Origin: Emticicia sp. C21
GTDB taxonomy: Bacteria; Bacteroidota; Bacteroidia; Cytophagales; Spirosomataceae
Assembly: GCF_003418935.1 (NCBI RefSeq)
Contig: NZ_QVMT01000011.1
Location: 353-64,352, forward strand
DNA: 64,000 nucleotides
Reading direction: 5' to 3'
The position numbers and the translations under genes were made by a program. The notes beneath the pieces were generated by a model. That model was given only the letters and a program-made list of their open reading frames with translations, had not been told where the DNA came from and searched no databases. Position 1 is the stretch's first letter, and each line of letters starts with the position of its first letter. This document shows, piece after piece, positions 1 to 7,425 of this stretch.

Positions 1-315
1 TAGCAAACAGGAATTATAAAGCTGCTCATTATAAATAGTTCTGTACCTGGTTAAGCCTATAATTGCGGTATTAATTTTCTTTTTCTCTTCGACCATTGCT
101 ATAATGTATTTTCCAAAACTTAGTGTCTCTTAAATTCCGGTTTTGGATTGTGATTTCAAAATACTCAGCCAGGTTTTTGGTATAATCAGACTGTTATACT
201 TCTCGCTAACTTCCAGTATAGGAGGGCTTAAATGCTAAGCACTAATTACATGAGAAAACGGATATAGAATCTCTCGATACTCTGGTAAAGAGCCTTCTGA
301 AAATCTCAATTTATG
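1..315 (-). other. No intact gene; possible decayed reading frame
   Basis: No intact gene lies here. One reverse-strand frame reads for about 100 codons with only two stops (around 130-132 and near 239). Its last part (129 down to 1) is open and runs off the left edge. The translation is not clearly recognisable; a GNAT-like acetyltransferase fragment is one weak possibility. It could be a decayed gene whose 3' end lies outside the window, or chance. Confidence 0.2.
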
Positions 316-352
316 ATTAAAAGGTATAGCAGAAAATTTTTTTATGATTTTG

Positions 353-403
353 CTTTGAAGTACAAAGTACTTTTATTTAACTTTGAATCGCAAAGTACTT
401 TTG
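353..403 (+). promoter_or_regulatory. Repeated operator-like motif with a -7 box
   Basis: Two direct copies, 28 bp apart, of CTTTGAAnnnCAAAGTAC followed by TTTT sit at 353-374 and 381-402. Within each copy CTTTG and CAAAG are inverted around five bases, as expected for a dimeric regulator site. The second copy contains TACTTTTG at 396-403, which matches the Bacteroidota -7 box TAnnTTTG; no good -33 TTG was found at the right distance. The next gene starts at 576, leaving about 170 bp of leader. The cognate regulator is not apparent in the window. Confidence 0.45.
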
Positions 404-575
404 TGGTGGCGAGGCAAGATTTAAGCAATCTGCCAAAGTGATAAAAAGGAAGTGGAAAATAGCAGAGCGTAGGGGAGTATAAGAATACATTGAGTAAAGT
501 CCTCAGAATACTATGAAAAAGCATTACATAATTTTAATTGAAGTTCCTGTATTATCTATCCTCAATATCAAAACT

Positions 576-1913
576 ATGAAAAAGCTATTTTTTACAATTT
601 TACCCGCAATCCTGTCACTAAACTTTGTATTTGCCCAAACATTTGACAAAGCTAAGCTCAACCAGTTTTTTGACCGACTAGCAGAAAAGAACAAGGCAAT
701 GGGTAGTCTGGTCATTATCAAAAATGGAGAAGTGCAATACAGTCGGTCTATTGGTTATAGTGAGATTAATGGAACTAACAAGAGACCTTTGACAGAGGCA
801 AACCGATTTAGAATCGGGTCAATCACAAAAATGTTTACTTCTGCTATCATTCTGCAATTGGTTGATGAGGGAAAGTTAAAGCTGACCGATACAATAGACC
901 AATTTATTCCACAGATTCCGAACGCAAGTAAAATCACCATTAAGCAGATACTTGGACATCGTAGTGGTATCCCTAATGTAAGGCGTATTCAGAATTCCCA
1001 AGAAAATGTGAATACGACTCCGATAACGAGAGAAGAAATGCTCGACCTTATCGTTAAAGCTACGCCTGAGTTTGAACCTGATTCAAAGCATTCATATAGT
1101 AATTCCGGCTATCAGGTTTTAGGTTTTATTATCGAAAAGGTAACAGGTAAAAGCTATGAAGCAGCGCTCAACGAAAGAATTATCTCAAAGATAGGGCTAA
1201 AAAATACCTATCTGGCTACCGGAAAAATAGATGTAAATAAAAAAGAAGCACTTACCTATATGAATTTGGGTGGCGAGTGGAAACCAGTGCATGAAACACA
1301 TCCAAGTATTCTTTACAGTGCAGGAGCCATTGTTTCAACACCGAGTGATATGGCTACATTCATTCAGGCGTTGTTCGATGGAAAGATTATTTCAAATGAA
1401 AGCCTTGAGCAGATGAAAATCATGCGAGAGGGTGAAGGCTTGGGAATGGAACCTTTCAACTTTGCAGGGAAGACCTTCTATGGACATGCAGGTGGCGCAG
1501 ATAATTATGGCTCATGGCTGGCCTATTTGCCAGCGGAAAAACTGACAATTGCCTACACAACCAATGCAAAAGTTTATCCGGTTGCCAATATCATGAAAGG
1601 AATTACTGATATCTATTACAACAAACCCTATGAGATTCCTTCTTTTGAATCTGTAACAATAAGCCCAGAGGTGCTTGATAGTTATGTGGGCGTTTATGCA
1701 ACCCCAGAGGCTCCGGTAAAATTTGTTATTACAAGAAACGGAGAGACACTTTTCTTTAAACCACCCGGAGAATCTGCCGCTGTTGCTCTCGAAGCCACCG
1801 CACAGAATAGGTTTCAGATAGAGGGAGCTGTGGTGGTTGAGTTTGACGCCGCAAAAAAACAAATGACCATAAAAAGGCGTGGCGGAGAAAGAGTTTTTAC
1901 AAAAGAAAATTAA
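576..1913 (+). CDS. Serine hydrolase, beta-lactamase family (class C / S12 fold)
   Basis: Exported 445-residue protein of the beta-lactamase/D-alanyl-D-alanine-carboxypeptidase fold (PF00144). The three active-site elements are present: SITK (Ser82, Lys85), YSN (Tyr174) and the HAGG triad near residue 304. A C-terminal beta domain of about 90 residues follows. The start at 576 is chosen because it begins a standard signal peptide (Lys-Lys, hydrophobic core, FVFAQ cleavage near 21); an in-frame ATG at 513 would place 21 irrelevant residues ahead of it. The family includes esterases, peptidases and true beta-lactamases, so the substrate cannot be told. Two other members of the fold lie at 30004 and 56503. 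The gene appears monocistronic, with an operator-like repeat upstream. Confidence 0.88.
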   Translation: MKKLFFTILPAILSLNFVFAQTFDKAKLNQFFDRLAEKNKAMGSLVIIKNGEVQYSRSIGYSEINGTNKRPLTEANRFRIGSITKMFTSAIILQLVDEGKLKLTDTIDQFIPQIPNASKITIKQILGHRSGIPNVRRIQNSQENVNTTPITREEMLDLIVKATPEFEPDSKHSYSNSGYQVLGFIIEKVTGKSYEAALNERIISKIGLKNTYLATGKIDVNKKEALTYMNLGGEWKPVHETHPSILYSAGAIVSTPSDMATFIQALFDGKIISNESLEQMKIMREGEGLGMEPFNFAGKTFYGHAGGADNYGSWLAYLPAEKLTIAYTTNAKVYPVANIMKGITDIYYNKPYEIPSFESVTISPEVLDSYVGVYATPEAPVKFVITRNGETLFFKPPGESAAVALEATAQNRFQIEGAVVVEFDAAKKQMTIKRRGGERVFTKEN

Positions 1914-1952
1914 CTTATTAAAGATTAAATCAGATATAAACTCAATACCATT

Positions 1953-2279
1953 ATGACAGCAAAAAACAATTTAACAATGCAACACCTGGTCATTAAAAGA
2001 GCATTGATCGGCGCAGCTATTGGCCTAGTAGTAATATCATGTTTTATATTAAGTGTCAATAACCCAAAACCGGAATGGGGTCAATATTGGATGATAAGAC
2101 CATTCATTGTTACTCCATTGGTGGTGGCACTGGCAGGTATATGTACTTCTTTTCTGGCTTCTCTAGGCAATAATGGAGGTATAAAAAGGATAATAGCCTA
2201 CACTTTAACCATATTGATATACTTCTTTAGCCTATGGTTTGGTATTGTCGCTGGTCTTGGCGGTACTTTATGGGATTAA
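1953..2279 (+). CDS. Small three-helix membrane protein, tandem paralogue 1
   Basis: 108 residues with about three hydrophobic helices (residues 15-33, 48-70, 83-105) and a WGQYWMIRP segment between the first two. It is clearly related to the protein at 2606: both begin MTAKNNLT, share the WGQYW motif, a TPL segment and an ending of the form G-L-x-GTxW-D/N. Proteins of this type occur in many Bacteroidota and are sometimes labelled KefB-like potassium transporter. At this length that label is unsupported, and no function is assigned here. It starts 39 bp after the serine hydrolase and may be cotranscribed with it. Confidence 0.75.
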   Translation: MTAKNNLTMQHLVIKRALIGAAIGLVVISCFILSVNNPKPEWGQYWMIRPFIVTPLVVALAGICTSFLASLGNNGGIKRIIAYTLTILIYFFSLWFGIVAGLGGTLWD

Positions 2280-2343
2280 ATTTGAATATCAAATTGCATA
2301 AGATCATTTGAAGAATTTTTAAACTATCTCAGTAAATACAATT

Positions 2344-2550
2344 ATGAAAAACTTTGCAGGTAAAATCATCGGGTTTGCCATTGGTATGGCTGGCTTTCTG
2401 TTCCTTTTTAAAATTTTGATACTCGATAAAACTTCACCATCAGACGAACTCGCTCCTGGAATGGTAATGATTATTGCAGTAATGAGCGGCGTGTTATTTG
2501 GGTTTGCGGGTAATATAATTCAGAATTATCTAAGAGAGAGTAAAGCATAA
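2344..2550 (+). CDS. Small two-helix membrane protein
   Basis: 68 residues: a short Lys-containing N-terminus, a glycine-rich hydrophobic helix (about 8-26), a polar DKTSPSDE loop and a second helix (about 39-60). It is not recognised. It lies between the two paralogous three-helix proteins (64 bp after one, 55 bp before the next), which suggests a cotranscribed membrane-protein trio. No function can be given. Confidence 0.6.
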   Translation: MKNFAGKIIGFAIGMAGFLFLFKILILDKTSPSDELAPGMVMIIAVMSGVLFGFAGNIIQNYLRESKA

Positions 2551-2605
2551 TTTTTTAATAGAATATTGAATAGAATAAATTAGAATAGTAAAACATTGTA
2601 CAACT

Positions 2606-2944
2606 ATGACAGCGAAAAACAATTTAACAACACAGGGTTTCAATACCTCTTTATTCATCAAGCGAGTGCTTATTGGTACAGCCATTGGCCTAGCCGTGAT
2701 ACTTTTTTTTGTATTGAGAGTAAGTCCTGATCATCCTGACTGGGGACAGTACTGGTTGATTCAGCCATTATTAGTTACACCATTGGCAGGCGCTACTGCG
2801 GGGATGTGTAACCATCTTCTTGATTTTTTGCGCATTCAAGGAAGTACCCAAAAGATAATTGCCAATATACTAGCCGTTTTAATATACATTGTTGGCCTTT
2901 GGATGGGGATTGTTTTAGGCTTGCATGGAACTATGTGGAATTAA
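2606..2944 (+). CDS. Small three-helix membrane protein, tandem paralogue 2
   Basis: 112 residues and a paralogue of the protein at 1953. The N-terminus MTAKNNLTTQ is nearly identical even at the DNA level, and the WGQYW motif, TPLAG segment and final GLHGTMWN correspond. Three hydrophobic helices are visible. The pair looks like a tandem duplication around the unrelated 68-residue protein. A strong hairpin terminator follows at 2984. Function unknown. Confidence 0.75.
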   Translation: MTAKNNLTTQGFNTSLFIKRVLIGTAIGLAVILFFVLRVSPDHPDWGQYWLIQPLLVTPLAGATAGMCNHLLDFLRIQGSTQKIIANILAVLIYIVGLWMGIVLGLHGTMWN

Positions 2945-2983
2945 GGTATTGCTGATATATGAATTTTTGGTGTAATTGCGAAT

Positions 2984-3015
2984 AAGCTTCTTCTGTTAAG
3001 GAGAGGCTTTTTTAT
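2984..3015 (+). terminator. Rho-independent terminator
   Basis: An 11-bp stem (2984-2994 with 2999-3009, two G-U pairs) around a GTTA loop, followed by a run of T. It sits 40 bp downstream of the small membrane protein genes. Confidence 0.8.
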
Positions 3016-3063
3016 TGTAATCATGTGTGGCTATGTAAGTGGAGTATTTATTAAGCACCTGAT

Positions 3064-3471
3064 TTATACTCTTTGATAAATCTTATATTCAATAAAGATT
3101 AAGGAAAGTATTACTATTATTTCAAGCAGAAAATAAGTGATTCCTAAACGGGTCAAGCTGGTATAAAAGTAGAAGAACAGACATAAAGTGAAATAACAAT
3201 ACAGTAGATTAACGAGAATAATAAATTTCAGATACGGTTTATAATTTCTCTTAATCAGCAAATAGCAAGTAAAAGAGTATAACATATACAGGCAGCCAAA
3301 TACTCCTAAAAAGTAAACTACATTGATTAGAATACCAAAATACTCTTCAAATGGTGCTATAATGGTAAATAATACTAATGCCGTCAGAAATCCACCCAAG
3401 CTATCAATCAGAAAAATTTTTCTTGGTGTTTTTGATATATTATTAATGATTAAATTAAGCTTATTCTGCAT
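3064..3471 (-). CDS. Hypothetical four-helix membrane protein
   Basis: 135 residues. After a polar N-terminus of about 20 residues there are four hydrophobic segments (roughly 24-42, 47-70, 80-103, 108-130) separated by short basic loops such as KRNYK. It resembles small membrane proteins often found as singletons in Bacteroidota, but no named family is recognised. It is transcribed away from the ArsR operon; the two genes share a 111-bp divergent spacer (3472-3582) that carries the ArsR promoter. Confidence 0.6.
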   Translation of the reverse strand: MQNKLNLIINNISKTPRKIFLIDSLGGFLTALVLFTIIAPFEEYFGILINVVYFLGVFGCLYMLYSFTCYLLIKRNYKPYLKFIILVNLLYCYFTLCLFFYFYTSLTRLGITYFLLEIIVILSLIFIEYKIYQRV

Positions 3472-3529
3472 TCAGGGAATGTTATATTCGAAGCGATATT
3501 AAACAAAATATATTTTTTATCAAAAAGAC

Positions 3530-3577
3530 TTGTGCAAGTAAATGCTTGCTTATATATTTGCAAGCAAATACTTGCAA
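3530..3577 (+). promoter_or_regulatory. ArsR-operon promoter with two operator copies
   Basis: TTG (3530-3532), 20 bp, then TATATTTG (3553-3560) is a full Bacteroidota promoter. Two copies of CAAGYAAATRCTTGC overlap it: 3535-3549 fills the spacer, and 3561-3575 covers the -7 edge and probable start site. Each copy is an inverted repeat; the second extends to a 7-bp-arm palindrome (TTGCAAG / CTTGCAA, 3558-3577). The copies are 26 bp apart. This is a typical layout for autorepression by the winged-helix protein encoded immediately downstream. Confidence 0.8.
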
Positions 3578-3582
3578 ATTAT

Positions 3583-3933
3583 ATGGAATCGAGAAGAGAT
3601 GTTTTTCAGGCTATTGCTGACCCCACACGCCGACAGATCATTGAAAAGTTGGTGCAGAAACCTTTAAATGTGAATGAAATAGCAGAGAACTTTGATGTTA
3701 CCCGTCAGGCTGTTTCGTTGCACATTAAGATTTTATCAGAGTGCGGCCTGATTGTGATAAAAAAACAAGGCCGTGAACGCTATTGTGAAGTGAAAATTGA
3801 TGAACTCAATCAGGTGGCTGAATGGGTAAACTTCTGTCGTCAATTCTGGAAAGAGCAATTCAGTTCATTAGATAAATATTTGACTCAAGTACAATCTTCA
3901 AAACCATCAGACCATGACAACACGCCCCAGTAA
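3583..3933 (+). CDS. ArsR-family winged-helix repressor
   Basis: 116-residue transcriptional regulator. It opens with the classic ArsR N-terminus (FQAIADPTRRQIIEKL) and a winged-helix reading ...VNEIAENFDVTRQAVSLHIKIL; a basic wing (KKQGRERYCEV) follows. No metal-binding Cys pair in the recognition helix is seen, so it belongs to the group partnered with SRPBCC proteins rather than metal sensors. The start at 3583 is preferred because the upstream in-frame codons from 3532 encode the operator DNA itself and lie before the probable transcription start. It overlaps the SRPBCC gene by 20 bp. Confidence 0.9.
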   Translation: MESRRDVFQAIADPTRRQIIEKLVQKPLNVNEIAENFDVTRQAVSLHIKILSECGLIVIKKQGRERYCEVKIDELNQVAEWVNFCRQFWKEQFSSLDKYLTQVQSSKPSDHDNTPQ

Positions 3934-4423
3934 TACCGACTTCGTTATCAGTTATGAGTTCAATGCTCCTAAAGAGCTGGTATTTAATGCGTTTAGTAAA
4001 GCGGAAGCGCTTAATGAATGGTGGGGACCCCTACAAACGAAAAATAGTGTAGTGAGTCTGGATTTCAGACCCGGAGGTATTTTTCATTTTAAAATGGAAT
4101 CTCCAGGGACAACGAATTATGGCAGATTTATATTTGGTAGTATTCAACCTTATGATCTACTGGAATTTACCAATTCATTTGCCGACGAGCATGCCAATGT
4201 GGTGCCAGCGCCTTTTGATATTTCGATACCTGACCGCATCTTCTATCGTATAATTTTTTCTGAAACTAATGGCAAAACTACCATCACTATGACAGGGCAG
4301 CCAGTAGATGCGACACCGGAACAAGAAACAGGTTTTCATTCTATCAATGCTAGTATGCAAGAAGGCTTTGGTGCATCATTTAAGCAATTAACCACTTTTT
4401 TAAGCAAAATAGAAGAATCATGA
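3914..4423 (+). CDS. SRPBCC (AHSA1-like) domain protein
   Basis: 169-residue protein of the START/Bet v1-like superfamily, activator-of-Hsp90-homologue subgroup. The family signatures are visible: EFNAPKELVFNAFSKAEALNEWWGP at the N-terminus (F/W-W-G after helix 1), the GGxFHFKM strand, and a C-terminal amphipathic helix (EGFGASFKQLTTFL). Such proteins form a hydrophobic ligand cavity; ligands are generally unknown. The ArsR-SRPBCC pairing is common, suggesting a shared response to small-molecule stress. It overlaps the upstream gene by 20 bp and the downstream gene by 4 bp (ATGA), so the three are translationally coupled. Confidence 0.88.
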   Translation: MTTRPSNTDFVISYEFNAPKELVFNAFSKAEALNEWWGPLQTKNSVVSLDFRPGGIFHFKMESPGTTNYGRFIFGSIQPYDLLEFTNSFADEHANVVPAPFDISIPDRIFYRIIFSETNGKTTITMTGQPVDATPEQETGFHSINASMQEGFGASFKQLTTFLSKIEES

Positions 4424-4989
4424 GAAAGCTAAAATTACAAGTACAGATGTCGGTAGATGGTTTTGTATCTACCGGCCCAAATGATGAACAACAATGGGTG
4501 ACCTGGGCATGGGAAGAAATCGGCCCGGACGTGCTGGCTCTTGCCGATTCGGCGGATACGATTCTTATTGGCCGTAAATTAGCCATTGATTATATTCCTT
4601 ATTGGGAAAGCGTATATACTAATCCGGAAGATGCAATGTACGAAGTTTCTAAAAGAGTGGTCAATCATAAGAAAGTAGTCTTTACTAAAACTCTCGAAAA
4701 ATCTGAATGGAATAATACAGAAATTGCTACAGGTGATTTAGTAGAAGAAGTAAACAAATTGAAAGCGCAAGAAGGCAAAGATATAATCGTGTACGGTGGC
4801 AGCTCATTTGCGGCTGCTTTGGTTCAGGCTGGATTAATTGATGAATTTTATTTATTCATTAATCCTGTTGCGCTTGGGCATGGTGATTCTATTTTTAGTA
4901 GCTTATCGGCCTTTAAGCAGTTACAATTGAAAGATACTACTGTTTACAATAGTGGTATAGTTTTGATGTGTTATGAATTGAAGTCCTAA
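4420..4989 (+). CDS. Dihydrofolate-reductase-fold (RibD C-terminal) protein
   Basis: 189 residues of the RibD C-terminal/DHFR-like superfamily: N-terminal strand plus MSVDGFV, the DTILIGRKL segment, and the nucleotide-binding VYGGSSFAAALVQAGLIDEFYLF region, followed by NPVALG. Family members are NADPH-dependent reductases or uncharacterised stress proteins. This one lacks the deaminase domain of RibD and is unlikely to act in riboflavin synthesis. It is the last gene of the ArsR operon, starting within the SRPBCC stop. A paralogue is at 25764. Confidence 0.87.
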   Translation: MRKLKLQVQMSVDGFVSTGPNDEQQWVTWAWEEIGPDVLALADSADTILIGRKLAIDYIPYWESVYTNPEDAMYEVSKRVVNHKKVVFTKTLEKSEWNNTEIATGDLVEEVNKLKAQEGKDIIVYGGSSFAAALVQAGLIDEFYLFINPVALGHGDSIFSSLSAFKQLQLKDTTVYNSGIVLMCYELKS

Positions 4990-5119
4990 TGACTAAATAT
5001 ATTCTTTAGATAGCTACAACCGTGTTGGGTGCAGAATCAAAAACCTATAAATAAACCATTGAATAAGTAATATACCGTTAAATCAATCATTCTTTTGGTA
5101 GACAGTCCATAATACTGGG

Positions 5120-5153
5120 CTATCAATTATCTTTAGTGACAATTGATAGTTTT
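5120..5153 (+). terminator. Hairpin just before the lipoprotein start
   Basis: A 9-bp perfect stem (CTATCAATT, 5120-5128, with 5141-5149) around 12 bases, followed by TTTT. It ends a few bases before the lipoprotein start codon (5157). It may terminate the ArsR operon, or fold in the leader of the next gene and affect its translation. Confidence 0.45.
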
Positions 5154-5156
5154 ACC

Positions 5157-6326
5157 ATGAGAACCCTATTCTTTTTGCTTATTTTATCAGGTTTTCTTAA
5201 CGCCTGCAAGAAAAACGAAACTAAGCCGGAACCAATAAAACCGGATAAAGAAGACCAGGTAAATACAGTGTTTCTAAAAAGCATTGATACTACTTATTAT
5301 GAGTTAAATGCAAAGGTAACTGTGCATTTAAAAACTGCAAAATTAGAATTAGCGACTGAAATAAACATAGATTGGGGTGATAACAAATTCCAAAACCTCT
5401 ATCTTCAACCTCAGGAAGGATTCGTAAATAACCAGATGCTTGTTTTTGATCATCGTTATGAAAAAAACGGTGACTATAAAATTCAGTTCAGGGCAAAAAA
5501 TAAAAATGTAAATGATTCTTTGTTTGTAGTAGTAGCTATAAAGAATCGTGTGCCTCCGCTCATAGCTAATTTTTCCTACGAATTATTAGGGGGAGGCAAA
5601 GTAAGGTTTAAGAATCTGTCAAATTTAAGTATCGGTAACTACTATTGGCGTGATGATAAGAGTTTAAACAAGTCTTATGCAAGTGACCCCGAATTCATCT
5701 ATGACCAGAACGCAACTTACCATGTGGTTTTAAGTGCATTAGATGCCTTTGGCCAGTATAATGCCATAAGCAAGCAAATAGTTATCAATGATGCTCCCCC
5801 AAGAGAAATGGCATTTTTTAAGGGAACCATTCTGGGCGTTGCGCATGAATGGAATGAAAATCCTGATAATTGCAGACAATTACTTACAGAATCAGAGCCG
5901 GGCAAGGGTTATCTTATCAATACCCTTACAAATCAGGCTGATGGAAATTATCTGGCTATAAGTATAGCCCCTAAGTTCAGAGTATTGACGAACCCTTATT
6001 TTGACCCAATAGAGCGTTACAATAAATTTAAAGAGAACCTTGTGCCGGGACATAAATCTATAAGCCTGAATGGAGAAAATACATGGAATGTGGGTTTTAC
6101 CATACGTTACAAAGATCAGGAACCTATCAAAAAAAATCTTACTGACGACCCGGCCTCAAGTCTTGAAATTCTGCAAGTAGAAGAAGTCATTCAACCTGTT
6201 TTATTTGAGAGTATTTACCCCAAATCATTCTGGGTTACATTCAGAATCAAAGCTGATTTTAAGGAGGCAGGTAAAGTAGATGGCATTCTTAAAATCAGAT
6301 ATCTGATTGGTAGATTTTTGGGATAA
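5157..6326 (+). CDS. PKD-domain lipoprotein
   Basis: 389-residue predicted surface or periplasmic lipoprotein. The signal peptide ends in a clear lipobox (FLNAC) with Lys-Lys after the lipidated Cys at about residue 17. The start at 5157 places the Arg next to the hydrophobic core; an upstream in-frame GTG (5136) lies in the hairpin. Two PKD-like beta domains follow: residues about 38-135, and about 140-215 (IANFSY ... NLSN ... YHVVLSALDAFGQYN). The C-terminal 170 residues are an unrecognised beta-rich domain with a NPDNCRQLL segment. No enzyme motif is visible; carbohydrate or partner binding is an inference from the fold. Confidence 0.75.
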   Translation: MRTLFFLLILSGFLNACKKNETKPEPIKPDKEDQVNTVFLKSIDTTYYELNAKVTVHLKTAKLELATEINIDWGDNKFQNLYLQPQEGFVNNQMLVFDHRYEKNGDYKIQFRAKNKNVNDSLFVVVAIKNRVPPLIANFSYELLGGGKVRFKNLSNLSIGNYYWRDDKSLNKSYASDPEFIYDQNATYHVVLSALDAFGQYNAISKQIVINDAPPREMAFFKGTILGVAHEWNENPDNCRQLLTESEPGKGYLINTLTNQADGNYLAISIAPKFRVLTNPYFDPIERYNKFKENLVPGHKSISLNGENTWNVGFTIRYKDQEPIKKNLTDDPASSLEILQVEEVIQPVLFESIYPKSFWVTFRIKADFKEAGKVDGILKIRYLIGRFLG

Positions 6327-6345
6327 ATTGATTTATAGGATATTC

Positions 6346-6894
6346 TCAAGCTTGGCTCCAAAGAGGCTTCTCCAATAAAATCTTCTCATGAATAGGGCAG
6401 GAGGCAGCATGTGCGCCGGGTAAATACCCAATACTCATCAAAAACTCATTCACAATTTCACCACCGGTAAAACGGAAAGTTTTCTTAAATAACTTTACCC
6501 ATTCGTCTTTGGTACGCGGATGATTCGCCTCTAACCATTTCTCGAATGAGCCATGCGTTTGTTGTAGGGCCAAGATAGTTCTGGCATTTTCAATAGCGGC
6601 ATTGATTTTCAGACGATTTCTGATAATTCCTCCATCAGCCATCAGTCTTTCACGGTCAGCTTCTGTATAATTGGCTACTATCTCTAAGTTAAAATTATCA
6701 TAAGCTGTTCGGAAAGACTGCTCTTTACGGAGAATGGTCTCCCAACTCAAACCAGCCTGATTAATCTCCATAATCAATCTGCCAAAAAGTTCATTGTCAT
6801 CATGAATCGGGAAACCGTAGTGATTATCGTGGTAATTTTTATGGAGTTCTTTCTGCGCACCATTCATGCGCTCAATCGCAAAGCAATAAGACAT
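6346..6894 (-). CDS. tag: DNA-3-methyladenine glycosylase I
   Basis: 182-residue base-excision repair enzyme that removes 3-methyladenine from alkylated DNA. Family features are intact: the zinc ligands (Cys4, the His in the YHDNHYG motif, and the HxxxC pair in GAHAASC), the catalytic/base-binding segment MEINQAGLSWETIL with its Glu, and the RDRL-like GGIIRNRLKI helix. The start at 6894 gives Cys at position 4, as in the E. coli enzyme. A -7 box at 6914-6921 would lie downstream of the alternative ATG at 6936, which also favours 6894. It is convergent with the PKD lipoprotein, 19 bp away, and stands alone. Confidence 0.9.
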   Translation of the reverse strand: MSYCFAIERMNGAQKELHKNYHDNHYGFPIHDDNELFGRLIMEINQAGLSWETILRKEQSFRTAYDNFNLEIVANYTEADRERLMADGGIIRNRLKINAAIENARTILALQQTHGSFEKWLEANHPRTKDEWVKLFKKTFRFTGGEIVNEFLMSIGYLPGAHAASCPIHEKILLEKPLWSQA

Positions 6895-6913
6895 TGTGTA
6901 AGGTTTTGAAATG

Positions 6914-6921
6914 CAAATATA
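6914..6921 (-). promoter_or_regulatory. -7 box for tag
   Basis: On the minus strand this reads TATATTTG, an exact match to TAnnTTTG. It implies a 5' leader of only about 12-15 bases before the ATG at 6894. No well-spaced -33 TTG was seen. Confidence 0.5.
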
Positions 6922-7012
6922 AACCTGATATGACAAAAAACACTACACAAAATGTACAGTTGTCAGCGATTTTTTGATGGTATATTTTATTTAGATTCAT
7001 TTCTATTATTAG

Positions 7013-7029
7013 AATTTATATCGAATAAG
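7013..7029 (+). repeat. Terminal inverted-repeat end of an IS5-type element
   Basis: AATTTATATCGAATAAG marks the outer end of the first IS remnant. The same 17 bases bound the 386-bp element at 9568-9953 in inverted orientation. The next ~40 bp (agctgctttttt...ttgatttta) are also shared with the left end of that element, so the two remnants derive from the same insertion-sequence family. Confidence 0.8.
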
Positions 7030-7067
7030 AGAAACAACTTAGCTGCTTTTTTCTTTTTAATTTGATT

Positions 7068-7361
7068 TTAAAAATTGTGAATTGCACAAGCCAGATACAT
7101 AACCAAGTCTCTCCAAGCATGGAGGTGTGAACGTATCTTTTCCTGGACAAATCTTAATATTTTTATTACTCTAATAGCATGTTCTACCGAAACATGCTGT
7201 TGAGATTGTTCCGTTTCGACGGTTCGACGGTTCGACGTTTCGACGTTTCGACGTTTCGATCTATTGTATTGCTTTTGCTGGTTACTTAAATCAAGATTTT
7301 TAGTTTTTTTAATAGGCTGATAAATGATAACATTTGCAGGATATAATTTTAAAACATATTC
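7068..7361 (-). pseudogene. IS5-family (DDE_Tnp_4) transposase, C-terminal remnant
   Basis: A reverse frame of 97 codons between stops matches the C-terminal part of DDE_Tnp_4 transposases. It reads a YPANVIIYQPIKKTKNLDLS strand, a QKQYNR helix, VSVEHAIRVIKILRFVQEKIR (containing the last acidic residue of the DDE triad in VEHAI), and the closing LHAWRDLVMYLACAIHNF. The N-terminal half, with the first two Asp, is missing: the frame is cut by a stop at 7362-7364, close to the next gene. Between QKQYNR and VSVEHAI the frame carries about 16 extra codons made by the octamer array at 7212-7259. Only one terminal repeat (7013-7029) remains. Confidence 0.8.
7212..7259 (+). repeat. Octamer tandem repeat inside the transposase remnant
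   Basis: Six perfect 8-bp units lie head to tail: CGTTTCGA, CGGTTCGA, CGGTTCGA, CGTTTCGA, CGTTTCGA, CGTTTCGA. At 48 bp the array is a multiple of three and keeps the transposase frame open. Its GC content stands out from the AT-rich surroundings. Confidence 0.9.
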
Positions 7362-7425
7362 TTAATAAAACTTCAACAACTTTATGGAATTATGGTGTAG
7401 ATTTACGATTTTAACTATTAATAAG

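Noticed and set aside
513-575. N-terminal extension of the first serine hydrolase
   Set aside because: The signal peptide starts at the internal Met at 576, and the added 21 residues would bury it.
1512-1862. 116-codon reverse frame inside the first serine hydrolase
   Set aside because: It is antisense to a well-supported coding region and gives no recognisable protein.
7212-7259. Short CRISPR-like array
   Set aside because: The 8-bp units are contiguous with no spacers, and no cas gene is near. It is a simple tandem repeat in a transposase remnant.
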